This document shows, piece after piece, positions 13,201-22,535 of a stretch of DNA of 64,000 bases. Each line of letters opens with the position of its first letter. Position 1 is the stretch's first letter. This DNA comes from Eutrigla gurnardus (Eukaryota > Chordata > Actinopteri > Perciformes > Triglidae). Position numbers and translations under genes: made by a program. Location of the stretch: contig OY741276.1 in assembly GCA_963514095.1 (NCBI GenBank), positions 20,881,695 through 20,945,694 on the forward strand, written 5' to 3'. The notes under the pieces were generated by a model. It was not told where the DNA came from, ran no database searches, and saw nothing but the letters and a program-made list of their open reading frames with translations.

Positions 13201-14526
13201 AATTAAAGTTTGTGTTATGATTGTGCCTGGAATCCGAATAGGAAAAAAAAGTCAAACAAAAACTTTGAAATACAGATTTCACATTTAAAAGTATACTTTA
13301 GAATCCACTACTCTATATACTCTATTACCATCACCATGATAGTAATAACAGCCTGTTTTGCGGCCAATAAGATGTTACTCTAAATTGGCTTTTGGATCAT
13401 TTATTTTCTTTATCCACAATTGTAACGAGATCCAATGAAAAGGGCGTGTTCATTTAGAGAGCTCTTAATTGAGTGGTGGAAATAAAAGGGGCACATTTGC
13501 TAACATGAGCAGACCAAAGCCACATCAGTAGAACATGTGAGAGAAAGTGTGCACATGGGATGATGGGAGTTCACTGTCTCAGTTGAATTAGTCACTGAAA
13601 CGATCACAGTCACTTTGTCACTCAGTCAGTCTTTAATACGGGAAATTCCACTGAATGCCATTGAATTTCATGGAAACCGCTGTGTGTGGGAGTTATCATT
13701 CCATCGATGTCGAGTACCTTTTTAAAGCATTTTGGCAATCGACATCGTAAGACTATTTCTCTAACCTTTACTCATAGCAAAGTCTCAGTGTTTCACACAT
13801 TAGGCAAGAAAAAAGTGCACACCTCTGACAGGAAAACTAAAAATGGAAAGGAACCCATGATTGAGATCACAAAAGGTAAACCCTCTTCTGGGGCCCTGGG
13901 AAAATGGGATAGCAAATCTGTAACATCCGATTGTGTTATTTTGCATTTTCTTCTCGTCTTGTTTTATATCTTGTCTTCGTTGCATGTGGAGACCCACAAT
14001 GCTCAATTCGGGGCTCATTACTTACTTGAATATTCACTGTTTTGCAGATTACACCGAACTCTACATGTATGTGTTGTTCCTGATCACACCCATGCTGGGC
14101 GTTAGCTACCTTCAGTTCATTGGGTTTTTTCTGAACTGTTTTGGTCCACTTTCACAGCTCTTATTAACTTAGACCCAGCACGCAGCTGTTTTTAGCAACA
14201 TCCAGACAAATTTAGCAACTAGCTGGTGAGCATAGTGATGCTAAAATCATCAGATTTTGGTTGGTGGAGACCAAGACAGAGCTAAAAGGAGAGTGAATAT
14301 TCAATTTAATTATGAGTCCTATTGAATGCTCACGGTGTTCCTTGTCTGCTGGATGTGTAAATAGGCAGCTGCTTGTTTACACGTTCACCATAACAACTTT
14401 CTAAAGTGATGATATGTTGTCACGCTGCTTTCACTTTCTTTAATTCTTTTCTAGGTCCCGGAGGAAGACATAGTGAGTGTGACAGACATGCTCCAGCATC
14501 AGAGGAAAGAACCGGCCGCTAGTTGA
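4276..14526 (+). CDS. castor1: castor1, cytosolic arginine sensor for mTORC1 (5'-partial)
   Basis: CASTOR1 is a cytosolic ACT-domain protein that binds arginine and, when unbound, binds GATOR2 and restrains mTORC1. Coding exons seen: 4276-4346, 6866-7059, 7480-7615, 9321-9444, 9794-9910, 10238-10320, 11012-11106, 14455-14526 (TGA). All phases join, giving about 297 codons. The human protein has 329 residues, so only the first exon (about 38 residues) is missing. Family motifs include CKFFSLTETPENYT, GVTKIAKSVIAPLAQ, HVSVFMLSTYQTDFIL, SSGELWRMVRIGGQPLGFDE and YYISTFSFDHAL; the Asp of FDHAL corresponds to the arginine-contacting D304 of human CASTOR1. VREKDLAVVI and IATTLIDVLFYS fit CASTOR1 better than CASTOR2. 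The intron after the second listed exon appears to start with GC. The next genes downstream are cytokines, as at the human locus. Confidence 0.95.
4482..4868. mobile_element. Putative MITE in castor1 intron
   Basis: The left end (GGGATGGGATGATATAGG, about 4486) and the inverted right end (GAAATGGGACGATATGG, read from about 4864 on the minus strand) are imperfect inverted copies. They flank an AT-rich non-coding interior. This is the form of a small non-autonomous DNA transposon. I could not define a clean target-site duplication. Confidence 0.4.
7740..8062 (+). repeat. Dispersed repeat, copy 1 (castor1 intron 4)
   Basis: This shares long stretches with 39583-39990 (same strand) and with 18205-18535 (opposite strand). 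Shared blocks include the GGGCGTGGCTACC / TTGTGA.TGACAGGT start, AAAATGACTTT-like and CAGATGGATCCAGATGCAG segments, and TCAGATCCACCCGTCGCTCC. It carries no coding potential. The short open frame inside it is a by-product of the repeat. Confidence 0.75.
11800..12011. mobile_element. PIF/Harbinger-like MITE in castor1 intron 8
   Basis: The 212-bp element has 21-bp terminal inverted repeats matching at 17 positions, both beginning AGGCGG. It is flanked by TAA at 11797-11799 and 12012-12014. A 3-bp TWA duplication is typical of PIF/Harbinger elements. The interior is unusually CpG-rich, with repeated GTCGG/CGAATCGGC motifs, unlike the AT-rich intron around it. No transposase is encoded. Confidence 0.7.
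12641..13174. mobile_element. Foldback-type inverted-repeat element in castor1 intron 8
   Basis: The ends are ACAACAGCG and CGCTGTTGT, flanked by AAACTTT on both sides (about 12632-12640 and 13175-13181). The two arms, roughly 140 bp each, are inverted copies. Both contain a homopolymer stretch (G/A in the left arm, T in the right) and repeats of TTTATAAAGTGGCAAATTTACGAG-like units (or the complement). This is a long-inverted-repeat non-autonomous DNA element. Confidence 0.6.
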
Positions 14527-15028
14527 TTTCTGAAGTCTCGTCTGAGCTGGATGATCCTGGCTCAATGTGCCGCCACCTCACTCCAGCTCTAGTGGCCAAG
14601 GGTGGCAGGCCGGCAGGAAAAGAGGCTAACCCTGTGCCTAGACTAGCACTGCATCGCCAGCAGTATTAATTTCGACAAACTTGCCATGAACACCAGAAGC
14701 GCTTCTCTATGGTGTGCATATACAGTTAGTCTGTGAGGCCTCCTGTCTTACCTATTCAAGGCAGGGTGCACTGATTCCCAGGGGGCCCACAAGCTCGCAC
14801 ATGCACATCGAAATGCACAATCACTCTGAGGCACATACACACACACACACGCTCACACACACAAACACACACACACACACACACTCACGTGTTCAAATTC
14901 ACACAAAAAAGCACAAATTGAGATACATGACGAGACTCTTTCTCTTGAGATCTCGTGGCAAGTTGAATTGTTCATTATATCATTTTGTGGCAGTTGGCAA
15001 CAACGCATACTCATGTCAGGAGCGCTAG

Positions 15029-15095
<67 letters not shown>

Positions 15096-15591
15096 TGAGT
15101 CTTCCAGTAATGATTATATCACAATGCCATCAGTCTAAACAACCTTTTTATTTCAAATTAAAGGCCATTCGCAAAAATTAAAATTTTAATTTCTGTGACA
15201 CTGAAAGCGGTAAGCTTGAAAATGCAAGGCAGTTATGAGAACATTGATCTTAACAATACAATTTTCATGCAACGGAAAACTAAGTTTCTACTTTTCGACA
15301 AAAGGCCTCACTCATTTGGATTAAGAAGAATGTGCAGGTAGTTCTCTATTACAACTACAAATGCTGTCAAACAGGACAGCAGGTTTGGTCAGTGCTTTTT
15401 GTAAGAGGTCAGCATTTCTTAACCTTAGTATTACCCAAGATCAATAGCACTACGTCTTTTTTTTGTTATTTGCACAACTTTTAATTTCGCTAACATCACG
15501 TACATTTTTTTCTTTGGTACAACTTTTGTACAATTTGAAGTAAAAGCATTCTGTAAACATTTGTACATTTTGTGCTGCTTCATTGAATAAA
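14527..15591 (+). other. castor1: castor1 3' untranslated region (probable) with two (CA)n tracts
   Basis: This follows the castor1 stop codon and contains no further exon. It includes (CA)n tracts at 14835-14884 and 15031-15090. A canonical AATAAA polyadenylation signal at 15586-15591 is a plausible end of the transcript. Confidence 0.5.
14835..15090. repeat. (CA)n microsatellites
   Basis: There are two tracts. An interrupted (CA)n runs from 14835 to 14884, and an uninterrupted (CA)n of about 30 units from 15031 to 15090. Both lie in the probable castor1 3' UTR. Confidence 0.95.
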
Positions 15592-15936
15592 GAGTATTGA
15601 AAATCAGTGCACTTTGTTGACTTTTTGCCATGTGTCTGTTAAATTCTTGGGCACAAATGTAGGCTTATTTTTACAGCTGCATTTTCCAATAGATATTGAC
15701 TTCCTCTTGACACCTCAAATCATTCATCACACTTGCCTCAACCATATGAAGTAAGGCTGATGGATCATTTATGATTTTAACAGGAATAGAACACGTGGGG
15801 TGGTTGCAATATACTACGAATAATGACTTTCCAGGAACAAGGCACATGACATGCTCGCAGAGCTTTTCAGAGTTTGCAGATTCTTAAGGGGACTGGTTTC
15901 ATACTCGCCACATCACCATGTGAAATTTAAACTTGT

Positions 15937-17290
15937 CCATCACTTACATCCGATTGGCGTGAGTCACAGGTTTCCAACATCATTAGCTTGTGGCCCCTAA
16001 CAAGAACTAATGTCTGCTTCCTTTCCCAAATCTAGGCACAATTCAAAACTAAGTTTAAAAAAAAACAAACATTGAATACAAAAAAAAAAATCTGCCAAAG
16101 TGAAAATTCTCTTCTTTCTGAAAAAGATGTAATGTTAAGGCATTTCAAGATCTTGAAAGGAGTTGTAAGACAACATTTTAAGTCTAACTTATTAAATGAC
16201 CCATAAATGTCTGCATAATTGTATTTTTTTTCAACAAACTAATATGATTGATTCTTTCCCATCCTGTTGGTGTAATTCTGACACTCATGTTGCTGTTGAA
16301 TTACTTTATTTTAGGGATTTAGCTCATCTCTATCTATCAGGCTTCTGAGAATAACAGACAAAGATGACGATGTAGACAGTGAAATGGTGTATTATGTCAT
16401 GTGTCGATATTTTAACTTTGTAAGTGGTGTGAGTTTTTTGACACTGTGAAGCTGTGGGGGGGAAAAAAGTCAAGCAGCACCCTTTGTCACAATATGAGTG
16501 ATGTTTAAAAACGTCACCATGGAATTTTATTGTTGTGTTTGAGGTTGTACATGTGTCAGTGTGGGTGTGTGTAGTTGATCACGCACTGGTGTATATAAAG
16601 GCCATGATACCAGTGAAAGATGTTTTTCAAAGTTGCGCCTCATTTTAAAAAAAAAAATCAAGAACTGCTGAGCATCGCAAGAAAATCACTATGGGTTATA
16701 AACTCAATGAGCTTCCAAGGCACTATGGTAAATATCTTTCAAACTACTAAATTTAAACATTGTTATCTTATGTTTCCAATACTGCAGTTTAGTTTTAGCT
16801 TAGGTTGAATGTCTAAAGAATACAAAAACCTTTGTATTTATTTGTTTTAGTCATGTTTGAATGTGCAGGTTTCTGTATTACACATTTGAATAACTCTCTA
16901 AAAAGTAGCCTTGTTGCAGGAAATATAGGTATCTCTATTAAATTGAAACAGAAGTAATCAAGCAATACTCTGATGGGAGGCATTATTAAATAAATAAATA
17001 TTTGCAAAATCTTGTTAAATTCTTCAAGTTATGTCGTTCTCTGCTGTTGAGGTGAGCTTACATCCGATCGATGCCTTAAGCTCTCTTTATGAGTCCCGGT
17101 TTTCCAACATTATTGGCGTGTGTGACCCTTAACAGGAACTAATGTCTGCTTTCTTTCCCAACGATGAAGCTATTTCTGCTTGTTAAGTGTAAAAAAAATA
17201 AAAGAATAATAATTAAAAAAAGAATCTGCCAAAGTAAGGATTGAAAATTCTCTTCTCTAAATAAAATGTACTGTTCAGGCCTTTCAAGAA
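15937..17290 (+). repeat. Local duplication between castor1 and the first cytokine gene
   Basis: About 15937-16155 and 17047-17290 are diverged direct copies roughly 1.1 kb apart. Shared segments include CTTACATCCGAT, TTTCCAACAT.ATT, AACTAATGTCTGCTT.CTTTCCCAA, AATCTGCCAAAGT and GAAAATTCTCTTCT. Neither copy has an open frame. The sequence between them contains a TATA-like motif (TATATAAAGG, about 16592). Confidence 0.7.
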
Positions 17291-17531
17291 AACTCATTTT
17301 GAGCTATATTTCACTAGTATGAGGACAATTTGTGTGTCATGATAAGCATGTGATGATCAAAAATGGGTATGTATTTTTATTTAAAAAGATATTAAATATG
17401 CATTGCCTATCAGAGATGGGAAGTTTAAATAGAAATAACAGTACTTTCTATTCCTCACATTTTCAAAGCAGGCATGATACTTTAGTTTTAATCCATTCGA
17501 GGGGAATTATCCATTTTTACAACTTATTAAT

Positions 17532-17544
17532 ATGGTGATATTCA
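17532..17544 (+). CDS. Candidate first coding exon of cytokine gene A (13 nt)
   Basis: ATGGTGATATTCA is followed by GTAAGC. It ends in phase 1, which is what the exon at 17805 requires, and would give the start MVIFILLLMLLEVQW, a typical hydrophobic signal peptide. LIF-family genes are known to have a tiny first coding exon ending in the same phase. I saw no good TATA box just upstream, and other starts further 5' cannot be excluded. Confidence 0.45.
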
Positions 17545-20070
17545 GTAAGCAAAAAAGAATGTCAGTAGAAATGTTTAACTTTATACTTTGAGTAGCCTAC
17601 GTTTTGGAGCCTGTACCTTTTCAAGTAAAGAAAGGAAAAGTTTCTGTACTTCTACTTGAGTATATAATGTCTGTACTTTTGACACCTCTGTTGTCTTTAC
17701 ACAAGTCCTGATATACGTTATACTTGATCATTATTTTGCAGTTCTTTCTACCTTATATGTTGTGTTGCATTTGAGTCACCTGTAAACAAATGATCTTTCC
17801 TCAGTACTTCTCTTGATGCTTCTGGAAGTCCAGTGGAGGCTAGTGTTTCCTGCTCCTACTGACACCTGCTCCGACATATGCAGCACTTACAGTCTTGCAA
17901 ACGTGTTGAAACATGAAGCAAAAGAGCTACTGGAAGCATATGTAAGTACCACCTTGTGATTCTGTCATTTTAATCCTCTGTATGATATAGTCCTATCTGT
18001 TACCATGCACAACTTTGACTATAAGGGGCTTTTTCTCCACCAAGCGAAACATCTCATCCACAGGTTCAAAACCACTTGATCTAAACTCACATTTTATCTC
18101 TGCATCATCTTGCGCAGCTGTCAGTGTGAGGTTTGTTCATAATATCTGAGAGACTAAATGTGACCTGATGGCCTTTTTAACGCCTTCGCTGTTTGACGCA
18201 TACACTGTCGACTGTATCAAAGACGTTGAGGTAGTCATCGTGACGTCAGCCCCTGGTTTGTTGACGCCCGCTTTGAAGCGACAAGTTTTTGTTGGCTGTT
18301 GTCATCTTGTAATTTTTTCAACCAGTGAAGGAAGTGACCATATTTGGACTGTGGAGGAGCAAAAGGAGGTAGATCTGATGAACACAAGCAGCAGAGCGGA
18401 ACCCTTACTGGCTCTGCAGTCGGGTCGTTTAGATAGACTTACATGTACATATACTCAGACTTCTGTTTGCAACCGGAGAAGTCGCCCCCTGATGGCCAGT
18501 AGACAGGATGCAAGTTTAAGGCACTTCAGCGATTGGTGAACAGCAAGTGCAGTTTTACACAGCAGCAAGTACTCCCTGAGCAGCTCCTTTTCAGAACTAC
18601 AACAGAATAGCAACTGCAGTATCTGTTTACAGTGCAGTGAAACAAACCCAGTGTTTGAAAGAAGAGCAACAGCACGGGCGGTAAAAAGTGTCAGTTACCT
18701 TGGAGGTGTGCAGCTCTGACATGTGCAACTGCATTTAACAGCTGCCAGTGGCTGCTCCCTCTTATTGCAAAGTCCCTGTTGTATTGAAAACTGATCCGCT
18801 GTCAAGGAAGCACTTTGAGCAAGCCGTTTTCTAAAGGGACTTTGTGCTCAGAGACACTACCGCATTTATCCACAGGGACCGCCAAAATTAACGCAAAATC
18901 AAAGTTTCTTTGGAACTGTCGTTGCAACTGAAATATCAGTTTAGTCTAGTGCAGGTGAGAGTTTTGGCAATGAAATAGCAGTAGACAAAATATCTGAATC
19001 TGAAGATCTTTTAATGTGCAGCATGAGACACTCCCTAGTGTGACACGGGAATGACTGAAGAGTCACTGTTTCTGTCGGCACTTATAATGCAGTTGAATTT
19101 ACATATAGGTCTGACATCCTGCAGCCCCCGTTCCAGGTGTCCCCAGATGTTGTGTTTAATAAAAGGGTCATTGTTTTATCCTGCATCAATGGGCTTGTCT
19201 GGCGATGCCCCTGGTGGCAAATGGTCCTGCAATAAGCTTTGAGGACAGACAGCCATTTGCCCACAGAAATACATGATTAAATAGGAATTTCCCTCACAGA
19301 ACTTTAACTGATAACTTTGTACCAATATTGTTGTGGGTTTAATTGAAAATATTTTGCATGCATTCATTTATTTTTGTCTGAGATAACTTTGTAAGATGAA
19401 GTTATTTTAATTTAATTTAAACAAAACTTGGATGTCAGTTTACCTCCACTTGCTCCTGAAAGTACTCATAACTTAAAAATAAATAAAATAACATTTTACT
19501 AACATACTGTAGTTCACATATTGAAATGCTATTTTGCTATTGTCTGAATAGAAATGAATTGCATTTTACAATGATCACCTTTGCTCCACACTTCATTCTC
19601 AATTCATTTTCATTCATGTTCTTTTACAGAAAGAATTTCATACATCTGTGGAGGATTCACGTCGAGAGGAAGTTCTTAACGCCACAATATCTGGTAACAA
19701 CATTTCTGAGAAGCTGCAGGACATCTACATCAAGGATGTGCTTTTTTATTTCCACATTTCGAAGGTAGCTGAATATAACAAGGACATTTGGGGCAACACA
19801 AAACCTATTGCGGACAATCTGACACAAATCAAGGGAAATCTCTTCAACCTTTCAGCTAAACTAAAGACTATTCTGGAAGAAACTGATTCTTTGCCGTCAA
19901 CGCCAGCCCCACCACAGTTGTCCCACGATCATCACTATGCAAAAAAAGTATATGGATGGAACGTCATAGTCGACCTGAAGGACTGGCTTGCACAAGTGCT
20001 GCAGGTACTTGAGGAGGCAAAAACACTGTGCCAAAAAGGAGACTCAACGCCTTTAAAGAAAAGGCCCTGA
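17532..20070 (+). CDS. IL-6-family cytokine gene A (OSM/M17/CNTF-like)
   Basis: This is a secreted four-helix-bundle cytokine expected to signal through gp130-type receptors and JAK/STAT. Exons: candidate 17532-17544, then 17805-17941 and 19630-20070 (TGA). With the candidate first exon it encodes 196 residues. A hydrophobic leader is followed by the probable mature start APTDTCSDICSTYSLANVL. Helix D carries KKVYGWNVIVDLKDWLAQVL, resembling the CNTF-type pattern G..V...L..W. Sequons are NAT, NIS, NLT and NLS. The three-exon structure with phases 1 and 0 matches LIF/OSM. The gene follows castor1 in the same orientation, the position OSM holds beside CASTOR1 on human 22q12.2. Fish M17 is an alternative name for this type of gene. 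Primary sequence is too diverged for a firm ortholog call. Confidence 0.8.
18205..18535 (-). repeat. Dispersed repeat, copy 3 (inverted)
   Basis: Read on the minus strand this matches the repeats at 7740-8062 and 39583-39990. Examples on the plus strand are CAACCAGTGAAGGAAGTGAC, CATATTTGGACTGTGGAGGA and ATCTGATGAACACAAGC, the complements of the copy at about 39770-39850. It lies in intron 2 of cytokine gene A. It also explains the apparent open frame at 18168-18539. Confidence 0.75.
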
Positions 20071-20547
20071 AGACGTCACCTGGTACCTTCGTTTTCTCTG
20101 GTATATTCTGGTATATACATGTTCTATGTCATAGGTTAATATTTTAAACAGAAGTGAATATGAATTAAATCCATGGCCAGCAGACTGTGACGTAGCTTAA
20201 TTTAAGTTCATTGATGTGTTCCTTGAATGTGTATTTATTTTTCTTACAAGTGTTGATGAAGACAATGATGATGTTAAAGAGTGCTGTTGGATGAGTCCTA
20301 AAACCTGGAAATGAGGCAGCTTTTTTCTCCCTTATCTCAAAATCAGTGTCAATTTGTGATTATCTTGCTGAACAAAACGTGTTCGTGCTATCAACCTTTG
20401 TCTGCCTCAGATTACTTTTTTCTGCAATAATCTCTTATTTATACACCTTATTTATATAATGTAGCGTTTGAAAGGCTGCTTCTTTGTGGGCGTTATATAA
20501 TTTATTGTAATACAAGTGATCATCTATTATTTATCCATTACACATCA

Positions 20548-20586
<39 letters not shown>

Positions 20587-22334
20587 ATAGGTCATTTGTC
20601 ATGTCAGGAGTTACTAAGAAATCTTGGGCGAATGCTTTGTTGATTATTTAGTATGCTTTGTTGCCGTGATACCATTTAGCTCATCATATGCTTCCCTAGG
20701 GGGAGTGTAAGCTGAGGCTTAGAAGTCAAAGGGTCACTCACTGAGAGTATTTTAATATTTTTTGAAATAATATTTTCTCTTGTTATTTGTAATGTGACTA
20801 CTGCTGATGATTCATCCACGATACTCTGACTAAACTTAATAAAGCAATTCAGTTTCTGTATCAGTTTGCTTTTCATTTCTTTTGCGTAAAAAGAGGTAAA
20901 CGTTTTCATAAGAACAACAACACTTATCAACAGTCCTGTAATATCAACACAAATCAAACCAGTAATGCAAGGAGTTAGTAAATACATGTGGAAGGGAGGT
21001 ATGGAGGAGTCGGGCACTAGGACCCAGGCAGAGCCAGAGTCTATAAAAGGGGGCGGAAAGCTCACCTAGGTCCTTCTTCATTTCCACTGATTCACCTGAG
21101 TGAGAGCAGCTGAGGTCACCCTTTGTGTGCTTGTTGTGGTGTGCTCCTTTCTTTAAATATGTCTAAAAGCATGATTTTAATTATTAAAATGTCCAATTAA
21201 ATAAAACTAAAATGAATTATTACAGGCATTTGTGTTTTTAGATTCTGCACGTTCAGTGAGGGATTGAAATTACTTGGAGTGATTGCATCATAATATCAGT
21301 CAAGAATCCATGTAGGCTACATAGAACAGTGTTTTTAAGTGGGTTCTTTCATACTTTTATAAAATAATATAACTTTTTTATTTTCTATTCCAGTCACCTG
21401 CAACAAGTAAACCACTGTTTTTCCCATTCTATTAGATTCTTAGTCTACTTCTTAGCTGTTTTAATTACGGGGCCATCCGTTCTTTTCTTTGTGGGGTTTT
21501 CGGCCATGTCAGGGGGGGGGGAGGGGGGGAGTAAAAATGGTGTGGTTAAGTCCCATTAGTATGCTGGGAATAGGTAGATTGGAGTAGTTTTAGAACCAGT
21601 TGGATTTGGTTCGTGTGTAGTGGTGACAACGTACCTTATAAGGCATTACATCTATACTAACCCCCCTCGGTCTGCAGTTTACCCCACCTTGGCTATTTTT
21701 CGTTTGCTTTATTTTCTTGATTTGTTTTCATTTGTAAGGTACTCAGTCCATTCCATAGTCCATGGTCTTGCTGTTCGCTGTGAGTCTATGCAGGAAAAAT
21801 ACAATATATATTTTTGTATACGCAGTCTCTGGTTCCAGTTTATTCTGGATTTTACATCGAAAAGCACCTACAGTTGGAGGGTTGAACAGGACTTAACCAG
21901 GTTGACATGAAAGGATGTTGTCGAGCGTGGTTTGCGTCACATCTGCGCACAGGAAGTACTACGCGAGGGCGATCAGAGAAGAAATGAATCAATCATCACA
22001 AAAATATGTGATAGCAGCTCAGGTTTATTAAAGAATGTTGTGCAAGTGCAACCTGAAATGATGCAACGATGACGGTGGCTTATCTGTGGTGTGGATATGA
22101 AAGGTGGATTAAAAAAATAAAAATAAAAACAAAATTTCCCAAACCAAAGTTCTTTAGTATATTCACTTAATTTTCATTATTTTGCAAAATGTTTTTTTGC
22201 AGTGGAAATTTATTCCAGATGCAAAAACACAAGTTTTCAACAAATAAGTAAACTGTGTGACCTCTGTGTCAAACCCAGATCATCTTCATCAGTTATTTGT
22301 GGCATTTCCCTCAAGTGGAAGTGACAAGTAGCAC
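20071..22334. other. Spacer between cytokine genes A and B
   Basis: No exon was recognised. The spacer contains a (TG)n tract at 20550-20584, a TATA-like box in a GC-richer setting (TATAAAAGGGGGCGG, about 21042), and a G-rich run around 21513-21530. The TATA-like box has no convincing exon after it, so its meaning is unclear. Confidence 0.5.
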
Positions 22335-22464
22335 TTCCAGGAACCTTATCTTGGTTGGGTGGCTGTTTCTTCTTTTTTTTTTTTTTTTTAGGATACGGCT
22401 GAGATCGAGATCACTGACGTTCATCTTCAAAGCCACCTCCTCTGACAGGTTTGCTTCTATAAAA
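22335..22464 (+). promoter_or_regulatory. Candidate core promoter of cytokine gene B: STAT-type site and TATA box
   Basis: TTCCAGGAA at 22335-22343 fits the STAT consensus TTCN3GAA. TATAAAA at 22458-22464 lies 72 bp before the proposed start codon at 22536, leaving a 5' UTR of about 45-50 bp if transcription begins about 30 bp downstream. A TATA box with a STAT site is a common layout for inducible cytokine genes. The assignment rests only on motif and position. Confidence 0.5.
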
Positions 22465-22535
22465 AAAAGATGGTGTGTGATTGTGATTGCATTACTACAT
22501 GCATCAGTCTCTGTCATAGGAAAACTTGAGTCAGA

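Noticed and set aside
13686..14105. 139-codon open frame in castor1 intron 8
   Set aside because: No recognisable domain. It lies in intronic AT-rich sequence and its composition matches the surrounding non-coding DNA.
16592..16808. TATA-like box (TATATAAAGG) followed by a 62-codon frame, considered as the start of cytokine gene A
   Set aside because: No ATG with a donor in phase 1 of good quality follows. The encoded residues are not signal-peptide-like. The 17532 exon fits better, though an untranslated exon here is still possible.
20676..21065. 129-codon minus-strand open frame between the cytokine genes
   Set aside because: It has no splice partners or family resemblance and overlaps a TATA-like promoter motif on the other strand.
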